From: JANQOH01 sp965201155 | GTDB lineage: Bacteria; Pseudomonadota; Alphaproteobacteria; UBA7887 | Direction of reading: 5' to 3' | Length of the DNA stretch: 64,000 nt | Assembly: GCA_965201155.1 (NCBI GenBank) | Contig: OZ241752.1 | Coordinates: 930,001 to 994,000 of the forward strand | Part shown: piece by piece, positions 26,771 to 35,260 of the stretch | How positions within the stretch are numbered: the first letter of the stretch is position 1 | Layout of the letters: each line of letters begins with the position of its first letter | Position numbers and translations under genes: made by a program | Notes under the pieces: generated by a model | Seen by the model: only the letters and a program-made list of their open reading frames with translations | What the model was told of the DNA's origin: nothing | Databases searched by the model: none

Positions 26771-27516
26771 CGGCCCAATAACCGCCATAGATCATGGGCA
26801 TTTATCTGGCGCTTTATGCCCGGTATCGTGTCTCTGCCGGCCGCGCGCGCCATGAACCGACCCGGTGGTCTTAACGCAAAAAACACATAGTGGACTTCGT
26901 TGCAGCCTCGAAACTGCAGACCGATTTGCCCTCCATCCACATTCTTCCATACCGCCCGGAGATTGCCGTTATCCAGAAGCGCGAGATATGGTCGCTGTGT
27001 ATATCCGACCGAGTCCAGGAACGACCCCAAATCATTCTCGGATTCTGTTGAAATTTTCACGCCCTCATCATCCGCCATGGATTTCAGTTCAGCTATCCGA
27101 TCATTTGTTTCTTTTCGCGATACAACTTCGGCTGCACGGTCGATTGCAAGAAAAGACTGGCCAGTATCATCGGTAAAATCCAAACTCATTATTTTTGTTT
27201 CTGGTACTCCACTAAACAAAGAAATACCTGATGAAGGCCGGTCTTCATCGATGATGTTTTCTGGTGTAGTTGCGCAGATACCTGCTGGAGAGACAACTTC
27301 ATTCTTGCTATCCGCACCAAAACTCGTCACGAGATCATCTAGGTGATGAATATCTCTTTGCCGGTTGTTTCCCGTAACCCTTTGCTGTTCCAATGAAATC
27401 GGATACACAAAGTGGCGTCCACAATAATTTTGCCGGAAACTCCTGCCTTGAGAATTTGTTGATCTAAATGGGTTTCGGTTTGTGTCTTTTCTTAGGGATT
27501 TAGCACGCTCCAGCAT
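26767..27516 (-). CDS. Protein of unknown function, second gene of compact cassette
   Basis: A 249-residue protein. The N-terminal ~85 residues are charged and Asn/Arg-rich. The middle holds a helical stretch (IAELKSMADDEGVKISTESE). The C-terminal ~90 residues form an apparently ordered domain with GYTQRPYLALLDNGNLRAVW and IGLQFRGCNEVHYVFFAL. No known motif is recognised. I start at ATG 27516, one nucleotide after the stop of the 87-residue gene; an upstream TTG at 27561 is less likely. Base composition is visibly AT-richer than the core genes, suggesting horizontal acquisition. Confidence 0.75.
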   Translation of the reverse strand: MLERAKSLRKDTNRNPFRSTNSQGRSFRQNYCGRHFVYPISLEQQRVTGNNRQRDIHHLDDLVTSFGADSKNEVVSPAGICATTPENIIDEDRPSSGISLFSGVPETKIMSLDFTDDTGQSFLAIDRAAEVVSRKETNDRIAELKSMADDEGVKISTESENDLGSFLDSVGYTQRPYLALLDNGNLRAVWKNVDGGQIGLQFRGCNEVHYVFFALRPPGRFMARAAGRDTIPGIKRQINAHDLWRLLGR

Positions 27517-27517
27517 T

Positions 27518-27781
27518 TCAATGCTTCTTCTGCTTGAGTTCGGCCGTGGACTCAACAACAAATAAGATATTGGTGGATTTTATAACATACAGTGGATTTC
27601 CTTCTTCATCCCACTGTTCGTTCACTCGAACAACTTCAGTGACAACTGGTTTGATTCTCAGGGTTGATCCGTCATCAAGCTCAATGTCGCTAAATCGCTC
27701 GATAGATTCTCGTACTCTAACAACTGTTCCGTCGACCAGTTTGCCCGTCTTGTCTGGTACCGTCTTCTTGAGTTCCGGCAT
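27518..27781 (-). CDS. Small protein of unknown function, first gene of compact cassette
   Basis: An 87-residue, probably beta-rich cytosolic protein with segments DKTGKLVDGTVVRVRESIER, LDDGSTLRIKPVVTEVVRV and YVIKSTNILFVVE. A very strong AAAGGAG ribosome binding site precedes the ATG at 27781. It leads the three-gene unit and ends one nucleotide before the next start. Its function is unknown. Its small size and leading position resemble antitoxin or regulator genes, but nothing in the sequence proves this. Confidence 0.75.
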   Translation of the reverse strand: MPELKKTVPDKTGKLVDGTVVRVRESIERFSDIELDDGSTLRIKPVVTEVVRVNEQWDEEGNPLYVIKSTNILFVVESTAELKQKKH

Positions 27782-28005
27782 GTTTTGGTTCTCCTTTCAC
27801 CTGACCGCAGCTATTCTTCTCGAAGCGTCGCTACTTTCGCCCGTCGAAGTTCCTCGCACGGTACCCTGTCGCTCCGCAGCAGAATGTGGTCATCTCGACT
27901 TCCTGCGTCAAGTCGGCCCCGCCGGAACCGGGTTTTGCTATTGGGGCACAATGTGATTTGATGGGTCTTGGTTTCTGTGAATTGCAGGTGTCGATTTCTT
28001 CCGAC

Positions 28006-28189
28006 ATGCTCGGGTTTTGGGACTTCGAGGAGCGACTTTATGTTGCTGGATGGGTGGCGCGATCTACTTGAGAGACTGTCACAGACGGTTGATTTCGCGA
28101 CTTTTCGAGCAACGCAGGAAGACCCGCTGCACGCTCGTGACCTCCCGAAGGGCGGTCGTTCCGGCTTTGACCCGGTGTTGTTGCGGTGA
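28006..28189 (+). pseudogene. Relic of an IS5-family transposase N-terminus
   Basis: The reading frame MLGFWDFEERL, then after a frameshift LLDGWRDLLERLSQTVDF and KGGRSGFDPVLL, aligns with residues ~3-60 of the intact IS5-family transposases in this window (PGFFDLEERF, GDPLAKLSGSVNWEGF). The rest of the gene is missing. It is an old, frameshifted remnant directly upstream of the interrupted ImmA/IrrE-like gene. Confidence 0.65.
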
Positions 28190-28373
28190 CCGCCTGCTTC
28201 CGTTTCGACTGGGTCGATGCAGCACCATCGCCGGATTGCACGGCGCAGCATACCATGGCCGCGCTGTCGGTCGAGATCGATGGAACGACGGTGACGTCCG
28301 TGCATGACCGACGCAACCGGATCTATCGGGATCACGTGGTGGTGCCTTTGTTCAACCTGGCGGAATGGCTGGT
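28186..28373 (+). pseudogene. ImmA/IrrE-like protein, 5' fragment (split by IS5 element)
   Basis: This fragment encodes the N-terminal ~62 residues (FRFDWVDAAPSP, VTSVHDRRNRIYRDHVVVPL, FNLAEWLV). The frame resumes exactly on the far side of the IS at 29661 (NIWWHLWYEFGD). Removing the element and one copy of the duplicated TGGT restores one continuous frame of about 428 codons. The start is uncertain; GTG 28186 abuts a transposase relic. Confidence 0.8.
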
Positions 28374-29656
28374 GGGAGGCTCTCAAAATCGCCTACTTTT
28401 CTCATTTATGTTGTATAATCCGGGTTGTTGTCTCGGGAGGCGGATTTGATGGGCATGCCGGGTTTTTTCGATCTTGAAGAACGGTTCGCAAAGCTTGACG
28501 GATTGGGCGATCCGTTGGCGAAGCTGTCCGGTTCTGTGAACTGGGAAGGGTTTCGCCCGGCGCTGGACGCGGCACTGTCGAAGCCGCGCAAGAGCAATGC
28601 CGGTCGCAGGGAATACGACCGGGTTCTCATGTTCCGGGTTCTGGTCTTGCAGCAAATGTACAACCTGAGCGACGACCAGACAGAGTTCCAGATCCGGGAC
28701 CGCTATTCGTTCGCCCGGTTCCTGGGGCTGCATCCCGAGGATACGGTGCCCGATGCAAAGACCATCTGGCGGTTTCGGGAGAACCTGAAACTCGCGGAGG
28801 CGTTTGACAGCCTGTTTTCGGAACTGTCCTCGCAGATCGAGGACCAGGGCTATGTGGCGCGCAGGGGACAGATCGTGGATGCGAGCTTTGTGAAGGCGCC
28901 GCGTCAACGCAACAGCCGCGACGAGAACGCACAGGTGAAGGCGGGGAAGGTTCCGTCCGAATGGTCGCAGAAGAAGCGTCGTCACAAGGACACCGACGCA
29001 CGCTGGACGCGCAAGAGAAATGAAACCCATTACGGATACAAGAACCACATCAGCGTGGACCGTGCGTATCGTCTTGTCCGTCGCTGGGAGGCGAGCGATG
29101 CGGCGTGTCACGACAGCAAGATGTTCGAACAGGTGCTTGATGAGACGAATACCAGTGGCGCTGTCTGGGCCGACAGTGCCTACAGCAGTCGCCACCATGA
29201 GGCGTTGCTGGCCGAACGAGGCTGGCGCAGCCACATTCACCGCAAGGGGCATCGCAACCGCCCCTTGCCTGTGCGCTCCCAGGAAGCCAACCGCAAGCGT
29301 TCGAAGGTGCGCGCGGTCGTCGAACATGTCTTTGCTCAACACGAAGCGATGGGCGGCAAGCGGGTCAGGACTATCGGCATGGTCCGGGCACGCTTCAAGA
29401 TCGGCATGATGAACCTGGTGTACAACCTGCGCCGGCTTGTCTGGCTGCGGGCGAACCACCGGCCCCTCTGCTGCGACAGGGTTCAATAGAATGCCGAACA
29501 CGGGGGGCCTATGTGCCCTGTGAACCGTTTCAGGCTCTCCAACCGCTGTCGGGAACCGTTTTCCCCACCTGATCCGTAGTTCCACCGACTCTTTCATCCC
29601 CACAAAACCGACAAATCAACCAAGGAAAACAAGAAATCAAATTACGAGAGCCTCCC
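28374..29656 (+). mobile_element. IS5-family insertion sequence, copy 1 (intact)
   Basis: A 1,283-bp element with 11-bp terminal inverted repeats GGGAGGCTCTC / GAGAGCCTCCC and a 4-bp direct repeat TGGT (28370-28373 and 29657-29660). It interrupts the ImmA/IrrE-like gene. Copies 2 (33841-35123) and 3 (51510-52792) have the same length and ends. Confidence 0.93.
28449..29489 (+). CDS. IS5-family transposase (copy 1)
   Basis: A 346-residue DDE transposase. Asp in RGQIVDASFV, Asp in AVWADSAYSS and Glu in VVEHVFAQHEAMGG form the catalytic triad, and the YNLSDDQTEFQIRDRYSFARFLGL region is typical of IS5-family enzymes. The ATG at 28449 has a GGGAGG site 8 nt upstream, and a perfect TATAAT (28414-28419) lies inside the left end. 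The frame is intact, so the element may be active. Confidence 0.93.
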   Translation: MGMPGFFDLEERFAKLDGLGDPLAKLSGSVNWEGFRPALDAALSKPRKSNAGRREYDRVLMFRVLVLQQMYNLSDDQTEFQIRDRYSFARFLGLHPEDTVPDAKTIWRFRENLKLAEAFDSLFSELSSQIEDQGYVARRGQIVDASFVKAPRQRNSRDENAQVKAGKVPSEWSQKKRRHKDTDARWTRKRNETHYGYKNHISVDRAYRLVRRWEASDAACHDSKMFEQVLDETNTSGAVWADSAYSSRHHEALLAERGWRSHIHRKGHRNRPLPVRSQEANRKRSKVRAVVEHVFAQHEAMGGKRVRTIGMVRARFKIGMMNLVYNLRRLVWLRANHRPLCCDRVQ

Positions 29657-29660
29657 TGGT

Positions 29661-30759
29661 GAACATTTGGTGGCACCTATGGTACGAGTTCGGCGACACG
29701 ATAAGACAGAAGCCCGGTTTCGAACACCGGCATGACCTGTCGTTCGCCGGGGACGGGTTTGCACTGCCGAGATTGACGATCGTTCCATCGTCGGAACGCT
29801 TGCAACTGATGGCGACGAGGTGGGCGCCCCGGCACGCGCCGATCGAGTTCGTCGAGGACGCAGAGGCATTCGTGTCGCGCGCCGAACTGGAAACCGAGTT
29901 TCGAACCATCGTGGAGGCGGTTCTCGAGCGGCTTCGCAATATCCACGATGAAGGGTCAGCCTCGGACTCGCTCGGTGATGCCTGGAACGCGATCAATTCG
30001 CTCGATCCGGAAGAAGTCGAATTCAGCGCCGCCGCGGCATTGCTCGGGACCGATCCTTTCGATGTCGACCCCCGACTGGCCGACTCGGTCGCAGCATTTT
30101 CGCAACGCGCGGCGCCATCGATACGGAAAGAAGCACTGGCAAGCTGCGACGAGAGCAATCTGTCCCGCGTGGGCGAATGGCTCGATGACGCGGTTGCAGC
30201 GCTGGAAAGAACCGGAAAGCGGAATGGCTGGGCGGAGGTCCGCGAGACCGTGAAGCCGGTTCAGGCGGCCGAGCCGTGGCAGCGGGGCTACGAACTGGCG
30301 AATTCCGTCCGGCGTCATCTGGGTATCTGCGATGGCCGCTTTGATTTCCGGCCGGACGGACCGCTCGCGGTTCATCACAGCATGGCGGCGGTTCCCTGCA
30401 AACGGATCCACGGACTCGTGGCGGCCGGCGCACCGGCGTGTATCACGGCCGAGAGGAATGAAGCGGGCAAGCGGTTTCTGCTTGCGCGTGCGCTCGGCGA
30501 CTTTATCGGTCGGTCGGAACAGGGCCCCGGTATTCTCACCTCCTTGTATACGGATCGCCAGGCGCAATCCCGGGCGTTCGCGGCCGAGCTGCTGGCGCCG
30601 GCAGAGTCCTTGCGTGCGCGGCTGGGAGACGAACCGGTCGAGGGCGACATGATTGACGAATTCGGTCGCGAGTTCGGCGTTTCCAGCCAGGTCATTCTCC
30701 ATCAGATGGAGAACCATGGTCTGGCAAGGCTGGGGACCTACGGCCTGTCGCTCCGATAA
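29661..30759 (+). pseudogene. ImmA/IrrE-like protein, 3' fragment (split by IS5 element)
   Basis: This fragment encodes the C-terminal ~365 residues. The last ~110 residues align with the ImmA/IrrE (DUF955) metallopeptidase domain: RFLLARALGDFI occupies the position of the zinc helix and RQAQSRAFAAELLAPAE is the conserved following helix. The canonical HExxH is replaced by RALGD, so the protease site looks dead even before the IS insertion. The final EFGVSSQVILHQMENHG resembles the winged-helix tail of these proteins. Without its N-terminus the gene is probably inactive, though GTG 29659 could start a truncated product. Confidence 0.8.
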
Positions 30760-30860
30760 CCGAGTGTTCCACCAGGTCGAGGCGCCAGCGGCAGGACGGC
30801 ATCAGGCAACAAAGCCCGTGACGCCTCGGCAGAACGGGGGCAGCCCGCTATTTCCGCGGC

Positions 30861-33428
30861 TCAAAACACATAGCGGGCGCGCGCATAATAGAACCCGCCC
30901 GAAAAGCCGAACACGGACGATTCAGGGTAGGTCGCTCCGGCTATTCCGGAATAGCGACTGCGGTCCGGATATTCGTTGAGGATGTTTTCCGCGCCAACAC
31001 TCAGGTCCATGCCCGGAGCAAGCATGTAGCTGAACTCAGCGTCGAGGGTGAATTCGGCGCCGAATTCCTGCCGGAGGCCGAGATCATCGAGTTCCAGTGT
31101 CGTGTAGGGGCCATAATAGTTCACACGTGCGAACGCGCGCCACTGGTCGCGTCGGTGCCATACGGTTGCGTTGAACCGATATGCGGGGATCGAGTTTTCA
31201 AGCTGAAAGATGCGCCTGTTGTCGATGAAATCCGGATTGAAACTGCGGACCTCAGTGCGGTTCCAGTTCCCCGCGAGAAGAAATTCGCTCTCGCCGCCGG
31301 CGAGCAATGTTTCGGACAACGGAACATCAACACTCACGACGAGGTCGACCCCCTGGGTACGCGTATCGACTCCATTGCCGAAAAAGCGGACATTTCGTAC
31401 GTCGCCCGGGACGCATCCGCCGCCCTCAGCCGCAACTCTCTGAATTTGCTCCGTACTCAGGGATTTGTTTTCCGACAGCGAGATGCGTCCATCCACATCG
31501 ATATTGTAAAAGTCGGCGGTAAGCGAGAACGGGCCTGCCTCGGCGATCGCGCCGACGGTGAAGGTCACGGACTCCTCGGGTTGCAACGGCGTTGCCCCGA
31601 CAATGCGCGCTTCCGCGCATGTTGGCCGCAGGGTGCCGAGCTGACTCAACTCCCCGGCATAAAATTCCGTCGTGACGTTCAGCGTATTCTGCTGCCCGAC
31701 TGTCGGTGCGCGAAAACCGGTGCTTGCGGACCCGCGGACGCCGATCTGATCGTTCATCTGGACCCGCGCCGCGACTTTGAAATCGGTCGTCGTATCGAAA
31801 TTCTCGTGCGCCTCGACCCGCCCCATCGTGCCGAGCGTGAGAGCTTCATTCACATCGGCTTCGAGGTCGAGATAGCCGGCGGTAGAGGATTGCGTCCATT
31901 TTCCCGCCACGTGGTCGGCAAAGCCGGAAAAACCGTTGGCGCCGACGCCAAAGCCCTGATCGGCGAGCGGGCCGATTTTCCAGGATGCTTCCTCGCCGGC
32001 TTCAATTTCAAATGATTCACTCCGCCATTCCAGACCGCCGGCAACATTGAGAGGCGATGCGAACGCGGCGATATCGAGCGGCCATATCAGATCGAGGTTG
32101 GCGACTTGCTCCGTCTGGGCGTAAGAGCCGAGTTCAAACTGCGTCGGCGTGTCAGGACCGAGGCTGGGATTGATCGTGTCCCGCATCGAGAAATCGATCT
32201 TGCTCTGGCCCCGGGTGTAACTGATGTCCCAGATCAAACCGGACGGCAAGGAGCCGCGGAGTCCGGCGGCGCCGGCATGATCGGTCACCTCGCCCGCGAA
32301 TTGCGGGGTAAAGCCGCCCGGGAAGCGCTCATTGAACATGAAGCAGCCGGGGTTCTGCCTTTTGAACGACTCGACATCGAAATATTCGGACGTATCAGCA
32401 ACTGGAATGCCGGTGGGGCAAGAGAGACCATCATCCGGCGTCAGGTCGCCGACAAGGCGAAAACGGTCGCCGTTTTCGTCTCTGTAGGTGTTTACACCGC
32501 TGCGTGTGTTCGGATTGCGGAAAAAGAAACCGCCTTCGGTTTCGCGGTTCGAGATATTACCGAACGCATAGGCTTCGACATCCTCCGTCAGGTCCACACC
32601 CGTATTCAGGAAAATCGTATAGTCCCTTGGCGTGTCGGGCTGCCCCCATATCTGGGCGTGCGGGGTGCGGACATGGGGGTTTCCGCCGGCGATGAGGGCG
32701 GCAGCATCGTCCCGCTGCACGCTGCGGGAGGTTGGTTCGGCGCTGCGCCATTGTACGCTCAGATTGCCGAATCCGCTGTCTGCAATCGGTATGCCGATAT
32801 TTCCGGCGAACCGGTTCTGGGCGCCGTCGCCCTCCCAGGTCTGCCCCCACTGGGCTTCAGCGATACCGCCGTCCGGCCTGTCCTTGAGCACGAAGTTCAT
32901 CACGCCGGCTATGGCGTCGGACCCGTATTGCGCGGAAGCCGTGTCCCGCAGCACTTCGACCCGCTTGAGCGCGATGGCGGGGATGACGCCGATATCCGGC
33001 CCCTGGGCGCCGTCTGACAGACCATGGCCGAGCCAGGTTATGACGGCGGCGCGATGACGCCGTTTGCCATTGACGAAAACAAGGGTCTGGTCCGGCGCGA
33101 GTCCGCGCAGGTTCGCGGGACGGATAAAGGTCGCGGCATCGCTGATCGGCTGCGTATTGACGTTGTAGGAAGGCACCAGCGTCCGCATGACGTTGGGCAG
33201 CGCGGTGCTGCCCTGGTCGGTGAAGTCCTCGGCTGCGATCAGGTCGATGGGCGCCGGCGTGTCGGCGGTGGAACGCACGGGCCGCCGCGTTCCGACAACA
33301 AAAATTTCACCGAGTTCGTAAACCTCATTACCCTGTCCGGCCTGCGCCGCCACTTCTGCGGACATCACGCCGGCACCCAGCAGCGCCGCAACAGCAACCG
33401 GGATACTCAGGTATTTACGGATCATCAT
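30861..33428 (-). CDS. TonB-dependent outer-membrane receptor
   Basis: An 855-residue TonB-dependent transporter. A signal peptide (residues 1 to ~30) is followed by a TonB-box-like EIFVVG. The plug domain contains VFVNGKRRHRAA and VEVLRDTASAQYGSDAIAGV. A long beta-barrel ends in YYARARYVF with the C-terminal aromatic residue. It imports an unknown ligand energised by TonB-ExbBD. A GAGGG site lies 5 nt before the ATG at 33428. The left end of an old IS5 relic lies 40 bp upstream, so its native promoter region is probably lost or replaced. Confidence 0.93.
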   Translation of the reverse strand: MMIRKYLSIPVAVAALLGAGVMSAEVAAQAGQGNEVYELGEIFVVGTRRPVRSTADTPAPIDLIAAEDFTDQGSTALPNVMRTLVPSYNVNTQPISDAATFIRPANLRGLAPDQTLVFVNGKRRHRAAVITWLGHGLSDGAQGPDIGVIPAIALKRVEVLRDTASAQYGSDAIAGVMNFVLKDRPDGGIAEAQWGQTWEGDGAQNRFAGNIGIPIADSGFGNLSVQWRSAEPTSRSVQRDDAAALIAGGNPHVRTPHAQIWGQPDTPRDYTIFLNTGVDLTEDVEAYAFGNISNRETEGGFFFRNPNTRSGVNTYRDENGDRFRLVGDLTPDDGLSCPTGIPVADTSEYFDVESFKRQNPGCFMFNERFPGGFTPQFAGEVTDHAGAAGLRGSLPSGLIWDISYTRGQSKIDFSMRDTINPSLGPDTPTQFELGSYAQTEQVANLDLIWPLDIAAFASPLNVAGGLEWRSESFEIEAGEEASWKIGPLADQGFGVGANGFSGFADHVAGKWTQSSTAGYLDLEADVNEALTLGTMGRVEAHENFDTTTDFKVAARVQMNDQIGVRGSASTGFRAPTVGQQNTLNVTTEFYAGELSQLGTLRPTCAEARIVGATPLQPEESVTFTVGAIAEAGPFSLTADFYNIDVDGRISLSENKSLSTEQIQRVAAEGGGCVPGDVRNVRFFGNGVDTRTQGVDLVVSVDVPLSETLLAGGESEFLLAGNWNRTEVRSFNPDFIDNRRIFQLENSIPAYRFNATVWHRRDQWRAFARVNYYGPYTTLELDDLGLRQEFGAEFTLDAEFSYMLAPGMDLSVGAENILNEYPDRSRYSGIAGATYPESSVFGFSGGFYYARARYVF

Positions 33429-33468
33429 GTCCACCCTCTTATATCAACGGCCATCGAAACTGACTCCA

Positions 33469-33840
33469 GGGAGCTTCTCAAAGTCACCTGATTTTGCTTG
33501 GTGATATCGTAGCATAGGCGTTGTTGCATTGGAAAGTTTACAAACTGAGCAACAACCAGACGTAGTTTCCGGCCGGGGATCGCTACTCATTTGCCCGGTA
33601 TCGCTGCTTGCCGGTGCACTCCCGCGAAGCTCATCGCAGGTGTTGGAAAGTGCGAGCCGCCGTAGAGCATGTGTTTGCTCAACACGAGGCCACGGGCGGC
33701 AAGCGCGTCAGGACCATCGGATTCGCCCGGACGCGCCTCAAGATCCGTATGGTGACACGGGTTTACAACCCTCGCCAACTTGCCCGGCTGACGGAAAATC
33801 GCCGAGGGGTCCGTCGCTACGCGCCGCAACGACTACTCAA
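33469..33840 (+). mobile_element. Left part of a decayed IS5-family relative
   Basis: The left end GGGAGCTTCTCAAAGTCACC resembles the terminal repeat of the intact IS5 copies. The translation YKLSNNQT, DRYSFARY, then EHVFAQHEATGGKRVRTIG matches their transposase, with a stop codon and a large internal deletion. IS5 copy 2 is inserted at its 3' side; the remainder continues at 35124-35260. Confidence 0.75.
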
Positions 33841-35123
33841 GGGAGGCTCTCGTAATTTGATTTCTTGTTTTCCTTGGTTGATTTGTCGGTTTTGTGGGGA
33901 TGAAACAGTCGGTGGAACTACGGATCAGGTGGGGAAAACGGTTCCCGACAGCGGTTGGAGAGCCTGAAACGGTTCACAGGGCACATAGGCCCCCCGTGTT
34001 CGGCATTCTATTGAACCCTGTCGCAGCAGAGGGGCCGGTGGTTCGCCCGCAGCCAGACAAGCCGGCGCAGGTTGTACACCAGGTTCATCATGCCGATCTT
34101 GAAGCGTGCCCGGACCATGCCGATAGTCCTGACCCGCTTGCCGCCCATCGCTTCGTGTTGAGCAAAGACATGTTCGACGACCGCGCGCACCTTCGAACGC
34201 TTGCGGTTGGCTTCCTGGGAGCGCACAGGCAAGGGGCGGTTGCGATGCCCCTTGCGGTGAATGTGGCTGCGCCAGCCTCGTTCGGCCAGCAACGCCTCAT
34301 GGTGGCGACTGCTGTAGGCACTGTCGGCCCAGACAGCGCCACTGGTATTCGTCTCATCAAGCACCTGTTCGAACATCTTGCTGTCGTGACACGCCGCATC
34401 GCTCGCCTCCCAGCGACGGACAAGACGATACGCACGGTCCACGCTGATGTGGTTCTTGTATCCGTAATGGGTTTCATTTCTCTTGCGCGTCCAGCGTGCG
34501 TCGGTGTCCTTGTGACGACGCTTCTTCTGCGACCATTCGGACGGAACCTTCCCCGCCTTCACCTGTGCGTTCTCGTCGCGGCTGTTGCGTTGACGCGGCG
34601 CCTTCACAAAGCTCGCATCCACGATCTGTCCCCTGCGCGCCACATAGCTCTGGTCCTCGATCTGCGAGGACAGTTCCGAAAACAGGCTGTCAAACGCCTC
34701 CGCGAGTTTCAGGTTCTCCCGAAACCGCCAGATGGTCTTTGCATCGGGCACCGTATCCTCGGGATGCAGCCCCAGGAACCGGGCGAACGAATAGCGGTCC
34801 CGGATCTGGAACTCTGTCTGGTCGTCGCTCAGGTTGTACATTTGCTGCAAGACCAGAACCCGGAACATGAGAACCCGGTCGTATTCCCTGCGACCGGCAT
34901 TGCTCTTGCGCGGCTTCGACAGTGCCGCGTCCAGCGCCGGGCGAAACCCTTCCCAGTTCACAGAACCGGACAGCTTCGCCAACGGATCGCCCAATCCGTC
35001 AAGCTTTGCGAACCGTTCTTCAAGATCGAAAAAACCCGGCATGCCCATCAAATCCGCCTCCCGAGACAACAACCCGGATTATACAACATAAATGAGAAAA
35101 GTAGGCGATTTTGAGAGCCTCCC
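33841..35123 (-). mobile_element. IS5-family insertion sequence, copy 2 (intact)
   Basis: Same 1,283-bp length and GGGAGGCTCTC ends as copy 1, in opposite orientation. It is flanked by the 4-bp duplication TCAA (33837-33840 and 35124-35127). It sits inside an older, diverged member of the same family. Only a few base differences from copy 1 were noticed, one giving Gly to Ser in the transposase. Confidence 0.93.
34008..35048 (-). CDS. IS5-family transposase (copy 2)
   Basis: A 346-residue transposase that is essentially identical to copy 1, with the same DDE residues and the same start context. The one amino-acid difference I can see is EDQSYVARR versus EDQGYVARR. The frame is intact. Confidence 0.93.
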   Translation of the reverse strand: MGMPGFFDLEERFAKLDGLGDPLAKLSGSVNWEGFRPALDAALSKPRKSNAGRREYDRVLMFRVLVLQQMYNLSDDQTEFQIRDRYSFARFLGLHPEDTVPDAKTIWRFRENLKLAEAFDSLFSELSSQIEDQSYVARRGQIVDASFVKAPRQRNSRDENAQVKAGKVPSEWSQKKRRHKDTDARWTRKRNETHYGYKNHISVDRAYRLVRRWEASDAACHDSKMFEQVLDETNTSGAVWADSAYSSRHHEALLAERGWRSHIHRKGHRNRPLPVRSQEANRKRSKVRAVVEHVFAQHEAMGGKRVRTIGMVRARFKIGMMNLVYNLRRLVWLRANHRPLCCDRVQ

Positions 35124-35260
35124 TCAATACGCGGACCGTGCCCCCTGCGACCGGTTTCCGGTTCTCCAACCCTTTCCTGATCCGTATCCCCCGGACCGCT
35201 TCGCCCGGCAAACTTCAACAAATCTACCGCCACACACAAACCCGATTACGAGAGCCTGCC
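35124..35260 (+). mobile_element. Right part of the decayed IS5-family relative
   Basis: It continues the relic of 33469-33840 after the copy-2 insertion. The stretch GGTTCTCCAACC followed by CCTGATCCGTA resembles the 3' flank of the intact elements, and the end GATTACGAGAGCCTGCC (35244-35260) matches their right terminal repeat with one change. This end lies inside the collagen-like lipoprotein gene and truncates it. Confidence 0.75.

Noticed and set aside
27811..28386. Minus-strand 191-residue frame beside the three-gene cassette
   Set aside because: It lies antisense to a transposase relic and the ImmA/IrrE-like 5' fragment, both with clear homology on the other strand.
28374..35123. Inverted IS5 copies 1 and 2 as a composite transposon carrying the TonB receptor
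   Set aside because: Each copy has its own 4-bp target duplication (TGGT and TCAA), so they inserted independently; the outer flanks do not match each other.
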